Positions 1 through 8,786 of a DNA stretch of 64,000 nucleotides are shown here, piece after piece (positions within the stretch are counted from its first letter, which is position 1; every line of letters starts with the position of its first letter). The notes under the pieces are model-generated. The model was not told where the DNA came from. It made no database searches and saw nothing but the letters and a program-made list of their open reading frames with translations. The translations under genes were made by a program, and so were the position numbers. Source of the stretch: Pseudobdellovibrionaceae bacterium (GTDB lineage Bacteria; Bdellovibrionota; Bdellovibrionia; Bdellovibrionales; Bdellovibrionaceae); NCBI GenBank assembly GCA_019637915.1, contig JAHBUV010000001.1, positions 744,001 to 808,000 on the forward strand, written 5' to 3'.

Positions 1-680
1 CCGCCGATGGCGAGCTCATGCAGGTGCAGCAAGGTGTTTTTCACCCGCTGCACGCCGTGCTTCATCTGCATCACGTAGCCCGAGAACTCCTGACCCAGGG
101 TCAAGGGGGTCGCGTCCATCAGGTGGGTGCGGCCGATCTTCACGATGTCCTTGAACTCTTCGGATTTTTTGGCCAGGGCCTTTTCGAGTTTCTCCATCAT
201 CGGCAGCAGACGGTGGTGGATCTGATCGGCGACGGCGATGTGCATGGCCGTCGGGAAGGTGTCGTTGGAGCTCTGGCCCTTGTTGACGTCGTCGTTCGGA
301 TGCACTTCCTTCGACGGCAGCTTGATGCCCTGCATGTCCATGGCGCGGTTGGCGATGACCTCGTTGGCGTTCATGTTCGTCTGCGTGCCCGAACCCGTCT
401 GCCACACCACCAGGGGGAAGTGGGCGTCGAGCTTGCCGGCGATGACCTCGTCGGCGGCCTTGACGATGAATTCGGATTTCCTGCCGTCCAGAAGACCGAG
501 CTTGGTGTTGGTCAAAGCGGCGCATTTCTTGAGCACGCCCAGGGCCTTGATCATCTCGCGGGGGAAGCGGTCGCCGCCGATACGGAAGTTCTGCGTCGAA
601 CGCTGGGTCTGCGCGCCCCAGAATTTGTCCGCCGGAACCTGCACGTCGCCCATGGTGTCTTTTTCAGTCCGAAATGCCAT
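1..680 (-). CDS. fumC: Fumarate hydratase class II, N-terminal part (cut by window edge)
   Basis: Converts fumarate to L-malate in the TCA cycle in the cytoplasm. The 226 visible codons match the N-terminal half of class II fumarases: a start reading [28 protein letters not shown], cited here only by its key GDVQVP and WGAQTQRS motifs, then [13 protein letters not shown] and the substrate-contact segment [11 protein letters not shown]. The gene continues beyond the left edge. The ATG at 678-680 is preceded by a good ribosome site (AGGAG, about 8 bases away). It lies 24 bases downstream of the SDR gene on the same strand, so the two are probably co-transcribed. Identity is secure; only the C-terminal half is unseen. 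Confidence 0.95.
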   Translation of the reverse strand, partial: MAFRTEKDTMGDVQVPADKFWGAQTQRSTQNFRIGGDRFPREMIKALGVLKKCAALTNTKLGLLDGRKSEFIVKAADEVIAGKLDAHFPLVVWQTGSGTQTNMNANEVIANRAMDMQGIKLPSKEVHPNDDVNKGQSSNDTFPTAMHIAVADQIHHRLLPMMEKLEKALAKKSEEFKDIVKIGRTHLMDATPLTLGQEFSGYVMQMKHGVQRVKNTLLHLHELAIG

Positions 681-704
681 TGTACTTTCTCCTGTTTTAA
701 AAAT

Positions 705-1460
705 TCATTTCAAAGGCCGATGGACCTGGCCGACCGCCGCCTGGTCCGTGGGGAAAATCACCAGCTCCTGAATGTCCACGTGGGCCGGTCGTTGCAAACA
801 CCACTCGATGCTCTCGGCGATATCGTCCGCCGAAAGCGGCGTCATGCCCTGGTAAACCCGGTCCGCTTGCTCCCGCGTGCCGAAGCGCACGAGGGAAAAT
901 TCCGTCTCCACCATGCCGGGCGCGATGTTGGTCACCCGCACGCCGGTGCCGGCGAGGTCCATGCGCAGGCCTTCGGTGAAGGCGCGCACCGCGAATTTGC
1001 TGGCGCAATAAACGGCGCCGCCGGGATAGACCCAACGGCCCGCCACCGAGCCCAGATTGACGATGTGACCGCGCCGGGAAATCAGAAACGGCAAAGCCAG
1101 GCGGCTCATCGCCATCAGGCCCTTGACGTTGGTGTCGATCATCTCGTCCCAGGCCTCGAGCCGGGCGTCCTGGGCTTTTTCCGTGCCGCGGGCGAGGCCG
1201 GCGTTGTTGACGAGCACCGTGAGATTCGCGAGACGGGCCTGTTCGCCTTGAAAAAAATCCTCGACGGCGCGGCGATCCCCGACGTCCAGGGACACAGTTT
1301 TCACCTCGACGCCGGCGCCGATCCCGCGCGCCAGTTCCCGCAAGCGGTCCTCGCGACGGGCCACCAGGATCAAATCAAAGCCGGCGCGGGCCAGCCGACG
1401 GGCCGTGGCCTCGCCGATCCCTGAGCTGGCCCCCGTGATCAGTGCTGTTTTTTTCGACAT
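705..1460 (-). CDS. SDR-family dehydrogenase, YdfG-like
   Basis: Short-chain dehydrogenase of 251 residues. The N-terminal cofactor motif TGASSGIG, the NNAG motif and the catalytic YCASK (YxxxK) are all present and in order. Segments such as MIDTNVKGL, AGRWVYPGG, a GTGVRVTNIAPG stretch and the C-terminal PAHVDI region resemble E. coli YdfG, an NADP-dependent 3-hydroxy acid/L-allo-threonine dehydrogenase. The same subfamily is therefore the best guess; the substrate is not proven by sequence. The gene precedes fumC in what looks like a two-gene operon, although no metabolic link is obvious. The ATG at 1458-1460 has only a weak ribosome site. Confidence 0.85.
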   Translation of the reverse strand: MSKKTALITGASSGIGEATARRLARAGFDLILVARREDRLRELARGIGAGVEVKTVSLDVGDRRAVEDFFQGEQARLANLTVLVNNAGLARGTEKAQDARLEAWDEMIDTNVKGLMAMSRLALPFLISRRGHIVNLGSVAGRWVYPGGAVYCASKFAVRAFTEGLRMDLAGTGVRVTNIAPGMVETEFSLVRFGTREQADRVYQGMTPLSADDIAESIEWCLQRPAHVDIQELVIFPTDQAAVGQVHRPLK

Positions 1461-1524
1461 GCCGGGATCTCAACGCAGTTCCCGACCCTTGTCAAAAGCC
1501 CACGCATCGCAGAGAATGCCCGCC

Positions 1525-1989
1525 ATGGCGAAAAAGCACTGGCTGATGAAATCCGAACCGGATGTTTATTCTCTGGATCATTTGCTCAAGGACAAAACCA
1601 CTTGGTGGGAAGGCGTGCGCAATTACCAGGCGCGTAATTTCATGATGAAGGAGATGTCCGTCGGCGACGAGGTGCTCTTCTACCATTCGAACGCCGAACC
1701 GCCGGGGGTGGCGGGCCTCGCGCAAATCACCCGCGCGGCCGAACCGGATGCCCTGCAATTCCAGAAGTCCTCGGAGTACTTTGATCCCAAGGCCAAAAAA
1801 GATCAGCCCGTCTGGTACTGCGTGCAGGTCGGCGGCGCGAAGAAATTCAAAAACTTCATCTCCCTCGAGGATCTGCGCCGCCACAAGGACCTGCAGGACA
1901 TGCTGGTGCTGAAACGCGGCCAGCGCCTGTCGATTCAGCCCGTGACGAAAAAAGATTTCGACCTGATCAAAAAACTCGGGGGCCTGTGA
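1525..1989 (+). CDS. EVE domain-containing protein
   Basis: A 154-residue cytoplasmic protein made almost entirely of one EVE domain, a PUA-like fold that binds modified bases in DNA or RNA. Family hallmarks are the start KKHWLMKSEPD, the WEGVRNYQARN segment, GDEVLFYHSN, and PVWYCVQV near the middle. The size is usual for bacterial single-domain EVE proteins. The ATG at 1525 gives the typical family N-terminus; an in-frame ATG three codons upstream is possible. Its stop overlaps the GTG start of the next gene (GTGA), so it is probably translationally coupled to the tRNA-dihydrouridine synthase, fitting a role around modified RNA bases. That functional link is inference. Confidence 0.9.
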   Translation: MAKKHWLMKSEPDVYSLDHLLKDKTTWWEGVRNYQARNFMMKEMSVGDEVLFYHSNAEPPGVAGLAQITRAAEPDALQFQKSSEYFDPKAKKDQPVWYCVQVGGAKKFKNFISLEDLRRHKDLQDMLVLKRGQRLSIQPVTKKDFDLIKKLGGL

Positions 1990-2945
1990 GCGCCCCGCCC
2001 CCGCACCTTTCCCTCGCCCCCATGGAGGGCGTGGTCGACTGGATCATGCGCGACACCCTCACGCGCCTGGGCGGCATCGACCAATGCACGACGGAATTCA
2101 TCCGCGTCACCCAGTACCTGCATTCGGAGATCGTCTTCCGCAAATTCTGCCCCGAGCTGCGCATGAACTCGCGCACGCCCGCCGGCACGCCTGTTTTCGT
2201 GCAGCTTCTGGGCGGACAGCCCGAGCCCCTGGCCCGCAATGCCGAGCGCGCCGCCCGGATGGGCGCCGCCGGCATCGACCTCAACTTCGGGTGCCCCGCC
2301 AAAACCGTCAACCGTCACGATGGCGGCGCGAGTCTGCTGAAATGCCCGGACCGCGTTCTCCAGATCGTCAAAGCGGTGCGCGCGGCCGTGCCCGCGACGA
2401 CGCCGGTGACGGTGAAAATCCGTTTGGGCTTCGATGACCCCAACGCCTGTTTCGACAACGCCCTGGCCGCCGAAGAGGGCGGGGCCTCTTCGCTCACCGT
2501 CCACTGCCGCACGCGCACCGACGGTTACAAACCGCCCGCCCACTGGGAGTGGATGCCGAAGATCCGCGAAAAAGTGAAACTGCCCCTGGTCGCCAACGGC
2601 GAGATCTGGAATCGCGCCGATCTCGAGCGTTGCCGCGAGGTCAGCGGCTGCGATCGCTTCATGATCGGCCGCGGCGCCATCGCCAACCCCTTCGTGTTCC
2701 AGGATCTGCGCGGCTGGCGGCCGGCCCAGGCACCGCTCTGGACGGATGTGAAGCCCTTGATTCCGGGATTTTTCGCGGCTTGCACGGATCACATCAACGA
2801 TCACTTCGCCACCTCGCGGACGAAACAATGGCTGCGCGCCCTGTCGACGAAAAATCAAGAGGCGAAAGAGCTGTTCGACGGCGTCAAGACCTACCGCAAA
2901 CCGAGGGAATTCCAATCGGAGCTGGAGCGGCGCCTGCTGTCGTGA
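1986..2945 (+). CDS. tRNA-dihydrouridine synthase, DusC-like
   Basis: FMN-dependent reductase that makes dihydrouridine in tRNA. The 319-residue protein has the Dus TIM-barrel signatures: LAPMEGVVD at the FMN-binding start, TEFIRV, QLLGGQP, the catalytic-cysteine segment DLNFGCPAKTVN, VKIRLG, ANGEIW and the phosphate-binding MIGRGA. ITEF/TEFIRV and ANGEIW spellings are typical of DusC, which modifies position 16, so that subfamily is favoured. The start is a GTG overlapping the stop of the EVE gene. Its 3' end overlaps by 55 bases with a convergent gene. Confidence 0.9.
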   Translation: MSAPPPHLSLAPMEGVVDWIMRDTLTRLGGIDQCTTEFIRVTQYLHSEIVFRKFCPELRMNSRTPAGTPVFVQLLGGQPEPLARNAERAARMGAAGIDLNFGCPAKTVNRHDGGASLLKCPDRVLQIVKAVRAAVPATTPVTVKIRLGFDDPNACFDNALAAEEGGASSLTVHCRTRTDGYKPPAHWEWMPKIREKVKLPLVANGEIWNRADLERCREVSGCDRFMIGRGAIANPFVFQDLRGWRPAQAPLWTDVKPLIPGFFAACTDHINDHFATSRTKQWLRALSTKNQEAKELFDGVKTYRKPREFQSELERRLLS

Positions 2946-3391
2946 CAGGCGGCTTCGATGCGACGGCCGGTCCAGAAGAAATCCGTGCCCACCAGCATGC
3001 GACGCCCGATCCAGGCGATGCGGCCGCGGTCCCCCCAGCTCAAATCGCAGTAACCCGTTTCCAGGTAACAGTCGAAGTGCACGTCCTGAAAGACCTCGCT
3101 GCTGCGCGCGCAGGTCGCGGGGGCGGCGGCTTCGATTTTCTCCTGCAGGCAGCGGCGCACGTCATTCAGAAACCTCCGCCCGTGCGGGGTGAAGGCCGCT
3201 TCGTTGTCATGGTAACGCTCGCAGTACGTCAGGGCCACCCGGGGGATCATCTCCCGCTCCCCGCAGGACTGCTGGGCGGAAAGACAGCGGTAGTAGGAGC
3301 ACTCCCCCAGCCAGGGAGAGCACGGGGAAGCCTCGGCGGCGGGGGCCAGCGCGAGAAGCGCCGTCAGCGCCGCGAAAAATCTCATCATCAT
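2891..3391 (-). CDS. Small secreted cysteine-rich protein, unknown function
   Basis: About 166 residues starting at one of three consecutive ATG codons (3391, 3388 or 3385), behind a GAGG site. The N-terminus MMMRFFAALTALLALAPAAEA is a clear Sec signal peptide ending in an AEA-type cleavage site. The mature part has about ten cysteines, including a CSPWLGECSYYRC cluster, which suggests a disulfide-bonded periplasmic or secreted protein. I do not recognise the family. It follows the YceI-like gene with only a few bases between, so the two are probably one operon. The last 55 bases lie over the convergent dus gene. Confidence 0.7.
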   Translation of the reverse strand: MMMRFFAALTALLALAPAAEASPCSPWLGECSYYRCLSAQQSCGEREMIPRVALTYCERYHDNEAAFTPHGRRFLNDVRRCLQEKIEAAAPATCARSSEVFQDVHFDCYLETGYCDLSWGDRGRIAWIGRRMLVGTDFFWTGRRIEAACHDSRRRSSSDWNSLGLR

Positions 3392-3398
3392 GTCATCC

Positions 3399-4028
3399 TC
3401 AACGTTTCGCCGATTGCAGCAGCGGGCGGCCCTCGAGCTTCTCGATGCCTTCCACCTGATTGTTGTAAAAGCGGAAGTCCAAGCGGATATCATCGCCCAC
3501 CTTGACGATCAAGCCCCACAACAGATCCGGCGGTTTCAAACCGAAGTCGCTGAACTTGAATTCCGCGAAGCCCGTGGTGAAGCGCGTTCCCGCCACCACG
3601 TTGTCGGCCGTGAAGTGCGGCATGGTGACGGCGTTGCCGGCCACCGACAGGTAGCCGGTGTGCTGGTAAGCCGGCTGGGCGAGGATGTGCTTCCACTCCT
3701 CCAGCCCGCGCACCTCGGTCGTCAGGAACATGTTGGGATTGCGTTCTTCGCCCAGGATCTTGCGCACCTGGCGGTCGCGCAAGCCGTTGTCGGAGTGGAA
3801 ACCCGCCACCGGGATGATCATGTTGAAACGGTAGCTGCTGCTGCCGACCTCATCAAAGCGCACGAGGACATCGCAGTTGACCCCGGAGACCGTGCGTTCA
3901 ACGAACATCAGGAAGCGCTCGCGGACCGTGTAAGAAACGCAGTTCTTGCCTTCTTCGAATCCCGCCGGCGACGCGGGCGCGCACCACGGCAGGAGCAGGA
4001 GCGGGAGGAACACCAGATATTTTTTCAT
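3399..4028 (-). CDS. YceI-like periplasmic protein
   Basis: A 209-residue exported protein with signal peptide MKKYLVFLPLLLLPWCAPAS. The mature portion resembles the YceI lipocalin-like family that binds polyisoprenoid lipids. Support comes from the FHSDNGLRDRQVRKIL segment, the FxSxNxxRDxHV signature of YceI proteins, followed by MFLTTEV and a beta-rich C-terminus. Three cysteines near the signal peptide and core are unusual for this family. The ATG at 4026-4028 follows a GAGGTG ribosome site. The gene is first of a probable two-gene operon with the cysteine-rich protein downstream. Family assignment is moderate because only one signature is strong. Confidence 0.6.
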   Translation of the reverse strand: MKKYLVFLPLLLLPWCAPASPAGFEEGKNCVSYTVRERFLMFVERTVSGVNCDVLVRFDEVGSSSYRFNMIIPVAGFHSDNGLRDRQVRKILGEERNPNMFLTTEVRGLEEWKHILAQPAYQHTGYLSVAGNAVTMPHFTADNVVAGTRFTTGFAEFKFSDFGLKPPDLLWGLIVKVGDDIRLDFRFYNNQVEGIEKLEGRPLLQSAKR

Positions 4029-4081
4029 AGGCACCTCGATGGTTGAACGGGGACAGACCGGGCGGGACACTCCCTCCGGTT

Positions 4082-4762
4082 TTACTCCGGAACGCTCCCC
4101 GACACAGGAGGACGAGATGAAATCTTCTCCGCGCGGTCGTCCTGGCGGAAGGCCCACAACCGCCCTGAGCCCCGCACCAGTTCCAGGCCGAAAAGTGTGG
4201 CGAATTTTTCAAAACTTCGCGGACTGAAAAAACTGACGTGGGTGGGGTCCCGCCAGTAATACCAGGAAGCCATTTTCGCGGGTCCCGGATGGGTCTCCGT
4301 CATCACGAACAGCCAGCCGCCCGGCGCCAGCAGCTCCCGCATCGCGCACAGGTCGCGGGCGGGCTCGTGGCAATGCTCGATCACTTCCGTGGTCGTGATG
4401 AAATCAAACGCGCCTTGCGGGCGCACGTCATGATAAAAGGGATCGTAAATCCGCATGTCGAAGGAACGCTCGCCCAGCATCTCCGCCAGCGCCGGCACGG
4501 GGCCGCTGCCCCAGTCCAGACCCCGGGCGCCCGCGGGCAGGTTCTCCGCCACCGCCCGGGCGACGGGCTCGAGAAAACGCCGGTGCCCCTCGTCGCCGTT
4601 GCGGTGGGTGTCGTAGCGGGCCTTCTCGTCGGCGGGGGCCAATCTCAACGAAAAATCTTTATAAATGAGATCGCAGGACCCGCAATGCCAGAAGACTTTC
4701 GATTCTTTCTCGCGAATCTCGAAGCTTTCGGCCTGATCGGCGGCGCACAATGGACATTTCAT
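4082..4762 (-). CDS. SAM-dependent methyltransferase with N-terminal zinc ribbon
   Basis: A 226-residue class I methyltransferase. Residues 3-30 form a likely zinc ribbon with two CxxC pairs (CPLC and CGSC). The SAM-binding motif I is LDWGSGPVPALAEML, followed by an acidic motif II (MRIYDPF) and the motif TTEVIEHC. This layout is typical of Methyltransf_23-type proteins annotated only as class I methyltransferases; the substrate cannot be told. The ATG at 4762 places the zinc ribbon at the N-terminus. A longer TTG start at 4804 would run into the divergent grxC leader and is less likely. The divergent promoters must lie in the 56 bases before grxC. Confidence 0.85.
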   Translation of the reverse strand: MKCPLCAADQAESFEIREKESKVFWHCGSCDLIYKDFSLRLAPADEKARYDTHRNGDEGHRRFLEPVARAVAENLPAGARGLDWGSGPVPALAEMLGERSFDMRIYDPFYHDVRPQGAFDFITTTEVIEHCHEPARDLCAMRELLAPGGWLFVMTETHPGPAKMASWYYWRDPTHVSFFSPRSFEKFATLFGLELVRGSGRLWAFRQDDRAEKISSRPPVSGSVPE

Positions 4763-4818
4763 CGGCGGAAAGGTACCTGTTTTCAGAGGAACTTGCACGA
4801 CCAAATGAGGAGTTGAAA

Positions 4819-5079
4819 ATGGCTCAGGCCGAAGTGGTGATGTATAAAAAAAATCCCTGCCCCTACTGCGACCGCGCCGAGACCCTGTTCGAAAACAAGG
4901 GCGTCAAAGTGCGCATCGTCGACCTCACCGGCAAAGAGGACGAGCTGATGAAAATCAAACAGGAAACCGGCTGGATGACGGTGCCGATCATCCTGATCAA
5001 CGGTCAACTGGTGGGCGGCTATTCCGACGTCAGGGCGCTCGACGACGAGGGCAAACTCGACTCGATGCTGGGGATCTGA
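4819..5079 (+). CDS. grxC: Glutaredoxin 3
   Basis: An 86-residue cytoplasmic dithiol glutaredoxin that reduces disulfides with glutathione. The active site CPYC is at residues 14-17, the TVPIIL cis-proline segment and the GG of LVGGYSDV contact glutathione. Length and motifs are those of GrxC. The ATG at 4819 has an AGGAG ribosome site 6 bases upstream. The gene is divergent from the methyltransferase, and its last 61 bases overlap the 3' end of the convergent L,D-transpeptidase gene. Confidence 0.93.
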   Translation: MAQAEVVMYKKNPCPYCDRAETLFENKGVKVRIVDLTGKEDELMKIKQETGWMTVPIILINGQLVGGYSDVRALDDEGKLDSMLGI

Positions 5080-5912
5080 GGATCCCCCGGCAGGTCCACC
5101 GGCCGGCGCGGCGGCAAGGGCGTTTCGTCCGGTCCGCGGGCTTCACCCCGCTGGCGGCGCGCGGTCTCGATCAGGCCGGGATGGGCATGATAAATCAAGG
5201 CGCCGTTCTTGAGACTGTCGATCACCCGACCGGCCACCGCCAGGGACAAGGCCGGGCAACCCCAGCTCAGGCCCAAACGGCCGAAGGCCTCCCCGGTGCG
5301 CGGATTGCGGCGGGACAAGAAAGCCTCGCTCGCGTACCAGGCCCCGTGCAGGACGATGTCGCGATGATAAGCGCGGCTGTTGGCCGGCTCCAGGCCGCTC
5401 ATCCGCAGGGTCTTTCCGTAAGTTCCCTTGTAGACGCCCTCCGCGAGGTAAAACCCCAAAGAGGTCTGCCGTGAATCCTTGCGATTGCTGAAGCGCGTGG
5501 CGAAGCGGCCCGTGCCGCTGCCGGAACCGTGGGTGGCGAAGAATTTTTCAACCTCTCCCGTGTCCCAATGAATCAGGTAAAAGCGCTTCTCATCCGAAGG
5601 CAAAGAGTAATCGATGATGACGGCCGCCGCGTGGGGATGGAGCCGCACCGTCCGATCGCGGCCCAGGCGGCGCTTTTCGGCGCAGGGTTTGGGATTGCTC
5701 CACTCCTGCCCCAGGCACACGTACTCGCTCTGCAGGAATTCCCGATCGAGATTCGCGGCTTCGAACGCCACCAGCTCCGTCAAGAGCTCGCGGGGCACGC
5801 CCTGCCCGATGATTTTTTCCAGCAGCGCCGGATCCCGCGGGACCGGGGAATTTTGCGCCGCCGCCGTCCCCCCGAACAAACACAGCATCGACAGATGGAG
5901 CAAAAACCGCAT
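5019..5912 (-). CDS. Murein L,D-transpeptidase catalytic-domain protein (YkuD_2 type)
   Basis: A 297-residue exported protein with signal peptide MRFLLHLSMLCLFGGTAAAQ. The central region carries the catalytic pattern of the YkuD_2 family: GTGRFATRFSN, the histidine in DIVLHGAWYAS (about residue 189) and the nucleophile cysteine in LGLSWGCPAL (about residue 219). Such enzymes form or remodel 3-3 or protein crosslinks in peptidoglycan in the periplasm. The C-terminal 50 residues are proline- and serine-rich low complexity. The chosen ATG follows GGAGG; an upstream in-frame ATG at 5960 lacks a signal-like start. Its end overlaps grxC by 61 bases. Confidence 0.88.
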   Translation of the reverse strand: MRFLLHLSMLCLFGGTAAAQNSPVPRDPALLEKIIGQGVPRELLTELVAFEAANLDREFLQSEYVCLGQEWSNPKPCAEKRRLGRDRTVRLHPHAAAVIIDYSLPSDEKRFYLIHWDTGEVEKFFATHGSGSGTGRFATRFSNRKDSRQTSLGFYLAEGVYKGTYGKTLRMSGLEPANSRAYHRDIVLHGAWYASEAFLSRRNPRTGEAFGRLGLSWGCPALSLAVAGRVIDSLKNGALIYHAHPGLIETARRQRGEARGPDETPLPPRRPVDLPGDPQIPSIESSLPSSSSALTSE

Positions 5913-5998
5913 GCAGGCCTCCCACGCAGGGCATTTTGAGGAAATCCCCCCTCGAGGCAACCGATTTCCAGCGACATCACCTGAATTTCACAAGAGGC

Positions 5999-7066
5999 TC
6001 AGGAGAGCAGATCCGTCCGCGGCGACATCTCCTGGGGGGCGGAAAAAAATTCCTCCACCCAAGGGGCGAATTCCTCCAAATGGCGGGCCCGGGTCGAAAG
6101 ACTCATCAGGGTGTGGCCGTAGGTCAACCACGGCGTCGTCGTGCGCAGGTGAAAGCGCACTTTGCGCAAAGCCAGGTCCTCGTTGAAATACCGCCGCGAG
6201 TGCGCGATCAGGGCCAACAGGGCGCGGCCATACTCGGCGCCCTCCTCGAGCGGCGTGCGCGGGGCTTCGCGGCCCTCTTTGCCCGGGGGCGGCGCCCAGC
6301 CGAGATCCTCGCCCACCTGCCACAGCAACCAGGGCCGGGCCGCCAGGGCCCGCCCGGCCATCACCATGTCACAGCCGGTTTCATCGAGCATGGCGAACAC
6401 ATCCTCCGCGGTCTGGATGTCGCCGTTGCCGACCAGGGGCCCCGCCGTTTCCCGCTTGAGGCGGCGGATCTGCGACCAGTCAGCGCGGCCGCGGCGCTTT
6501 TGCTCGGCCGTGCGCGGATGCAACGTGATCCAGGCCGCCCCGGCGCTTTTCAATCCGCCGACGAAATTTTTGAGAAAATCGAAATCGCCCTGCGGGCCGG
6601 CGCGCAGTTTCACCGACACCGGCACCCGCGCATGGCGCACGGTCATCTCCACGACCTGGGCGGCATAGGCCGGATCGCCCATCAAGGCGACGCCGTAATT
6701 GTGGCGCAAGGCCTTCTCCACCGGACAACCCATGTTGATGTCGATGCCCGCCGCCCCCCAGGTTTGCAGGCACCGCACGCTGTCGCGGATGCTGGCCTCT
6801 TCGTTGCCCAGAATCTGCGGCACCAGGACGTCTTCGTCCTCGCCGCGGGCGGTTTCCGGCGTGAGACCGATTTTTTGCTGCGGCAGTTTGCGGGAACTCA
6901 GCATCTCGGTGGGCCACGGGGTTTTGGCCCCGGCCGGCAGATAAGAGCGCAGCACCAAACGCAAAGCCACGTGGCTCAAACCCACCATCGGGGCCAGACA
7001 CAGGGGGAAATTGGGGCTGTCCCCGGGCAGGGCCCGGCGCCAGAGTTCGGCGGAATCAGGTCTCAT
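5999..7066 (-). CDS. tRNA-dihydrouridine synthase family protein (second paralogue)
   Basis: A second Dus-family flavoenzyme, 355 residues. It has APMVGLSHVALR at the FMN site, the catalytic-cysteine segment DINMGCPVEKALRHNYG, SVKLRAG, a TLHPRT motif in place of the usual VHGRT, GNGDI and the phosphate-binding MAGRAL. These agree with the Dus fold, but the spellings differ from DusA, DusB and DusC, so target position is open. It is a different subgroup from the DusC-like enzyme at 1986. The ATG at 7066 gives a sensible N-terminus although the ribosome site is weak; upstream ATGs (7123, 7135) would overlap the divergent purK start. Confidence 0.85.
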   Translation of the reverse strand: MRPDSAELWRRALPGDSPNFPLCLAPMVGLSHVALRLVLRSYLPAGAKTPWPTEMLSSRKLPQQKIGLTPETARGEDEDVLVPQILGNEEASIRDSVRCLQTWGAAGIDINMGCPVEKALRHNYGVALMGDPAYAAQVVEMTVRHARVPVSVKLRAGPQGDFDFLKNFVGGLKSAGAAWITLHPRTAEQKRRGRADWSQIRRLKRETAGPLVGNGDIQTAEDVFAMLDETGCDMVMAGRALAARPWLLWQVGEDLGWAPPPGKEGREAPRTPLEEGAEYGRALLALIAHSRRYFNEDLALRKVRFHLRTTTPWLTYGHTLMSLSTRARHLEEFAPWVEEFFSAPQEMSPRTDLLS

Positions 7067-7121
7067 GGCGGCTCTTTTACCCTTTCTTTCGCGGCATGGA
7101 AAGGATAGGCTGAGCGCTCTC

Positions 7122-8267
7122 ATGACCAGCACCAAAAAAGTGAGGACCTCTTATCCTTTCGGACTTCGTGTGGGCCTTTTGGGCGGTGGCCAACTCGCGC
7201 GAATGCTGGCGCAAAAAGCGCAGGAGATGGGCCTGAGCGTGCGGGTGCTCTGCCCCGCCGCCGATGAACCCGCCGCCCGGGTGAGTTCGGGCTGGGTGGC
7301 CGGCCGCTGCCACGACTCCCGCGATCTGGAAAACTTTCTCGGCCAGGTCGACCTGGCCACGGTGGAGAGCGAATTTCACTCCGCCGAACTGCTGCGGGAG
7401 GCTTCTGAAAAAACCGGCACGCCGATCTGGCCTTCGCCGGCGGTGCTGGGACAGCTGCAGGACCGTTGGCCGCAGAAACAACTTTTGCGGGATCACAAGG
7501 TCCCCACGGCGGACTTCATCGCCGTGAACAAGGCCGACGACCTCCTGGAGGCGGCCGAGTTGTTCGACAACCGCTTCGTGCTCAAGAAGCGCCAGGGCGG
7601 TTACGACGGCTACGGCACCTTCGTGGTCCGTGAACGCGCCGATCTGGACAAGGTCTTCGCCGACCTTGATCCGCGCCAGCAGCCCTGCATCGCCGAACGC
7701 TTCATCCCCTTCAAGCGGGAACTCGCCCTGGTCGCCGCCCGCAACCGGCGCGGCCAATTCGTGACCTTGCCCCTGGTGCAGACCCATCAGGTCGCCAACC
7801 GCCTGGATTGGCTGCGCGGCCCGGTGAAACACCCGGCCCTGACGGCGCTGACCAAAAAGCTCAAGTCGTTTCTCAACAAAATCGATTACACGGGCGTGAT
7901 CGCCTTCGAACTCTTCGACACGGGTCGCGAGCTCCTGGTCAACGAGATCGCCCCCCGCGTGCACAATTCGGGTCATGCCAGCCTGGAGGCCCTCGATGTC
8001 GATCAGTTCACGCTGCACTGGCGGGCCCTCCTCGATCTGGACCTGCAAACCCCCGAGCCGCTGACCGCGGGTTTTTCCATGGTCAACCTGATCGGCGCCG
8101 GCGGCGAAACACCGCAGGCCCCCGCCCGGCTCAGCGGTCATTTGCATTGGTACGGCAAGGAAGACAGCCGCGCCGGCCGCAAGATGGGCCATGTCACTTA
8201 CCTGGGCAGCAAATCCGATGACGGCCTGAAACGCGCCGTGAAGGAACGGAAAGGATTCAAACTGTGA
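7122..8267 (+). CDS. purK: N5-carboxyaminoimidazole ribonucleotide synthase
   Basis: ATP-grasp enzyme of purine synthesis that carboxylates AIR with bicarbonate to N5-CAIR. The 381-residue protein starts its fold at [13 protein letters not shown], then shows [20 protein letters not shown] (ATP-grasp), [14 protein letters not shown], and the metal-site region [14 protein letters not shown], all diagnostic of PurK. The ATG at 7122 adds a short lead before the Rossmann-like strand; the ribosome site is poor. The stop overlaps the GTG start of purE by four bases, so the two are coupled. Confidence 0.95.
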   Translation: MTSTKKVRTSYPFGLRVGLLGGGQLARMLAQKAQEMGLSVRVLCPAADEPAARVSSGWVAGRCHDSRDLENFLGQVDLATVESEFHSAELLREASEKTGTPIWPSPAVLGQLQDRWPQKQLLRDHKVPTADFIAVNKADDLLEAAELFDNRFVLKKRQGGYDGYGTFVVRERADLDKVFADLDPRQQPCIAERFIPFKRELALVAARNRRGQFVTLPLVQTHQVANRLDWLRGPVKHPALTALTKKLKSFLNKIDYTGVIAFELFDTGRELLVNEIAPRVHNSGHASLEALDVDQFTLHWRALLDLDLQTPEPLTAGFSMVNLIGAGGETPQAPARLSGHLHWYGKEDSRAGRKMGHVTYLGSKSDDGLKRAVKERKGFKL

Positions 8268-8764
8268 AACTCCGCAAAGTCGCCGTCATCATGGGCAGTG
8301 AAACCGATCTCAAGGTCATGCGGGCCGCCGCCGACGTTCTGCGGGATTTCAAAATCCCCCACGACGTGAAAATCGTCTCGGCCCACCGCACTCCCGAGGA
8401 CATGGTCGACTTCGCCAAAAGCGCCCGCGAAAAAGGCTATGGCGTGATCATCGCCGGGGCCGGCGGCGCCGCCCATCTGCCGGGCATGGTGGCGAGCCTC
8501 ACCACCTTGCCCGTGATCGGCGTTCCCGTCACGGTCACCAAACTGCAGGGCCTGGATGCCTTGCTGTCGATCGTGCAGATGCCGAAGGGCGTGCCGGTCG
8601 CCACCGTCGCCGTCGACAACGCCGCCAACGCCGGCCTGCTGGCGGCGCGGATCCTCGGCGTCGACCATGAAAGACTGCAAGCCCGCCTCGAGCAGGACCG
8701 CAAAAAGCAAAAAGCCCGCGTGAAAGAGATGAACCGGCGGGTGCGTTCCTCCCGCCGCCCGTGA
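8264..8764 (+). CDS. purE: 5-(carboxyamino)imidazole ribonucleotide mutase, class I
   Basis: Moves the carboxyl group of N5-CAIR to give CAIR, the step after PurK. Diagnostic class I PurE motifs are [12 protein letters not shown], the catalytic-histidine segment [26 protein letters not shown] and a [21 protein letters not shown] block. It has 166 residues, slightly longer than usual because of a basic C-terminal tail. The GTG start overlaps purK in a GTGA junction. Confidence 0.96.
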   Translation: MKLRKVAVIMGSETDLKVMRAAADVLRDFKIPHDVKIVSAHRTPEDMVDFAKSAREKGYGVIIAGAGGAAHLPGMVASLTTLPVIGVPVTVTKLQGLDALLSIVQMPKGVPVATVAVDNAANAGLLAARILGVDHERLQARLEQDRKKQKARVKEMNRRVRSSRRP

Positions 8765-8786
8765 TTTTGACCGCCGAGCCGGCGCT

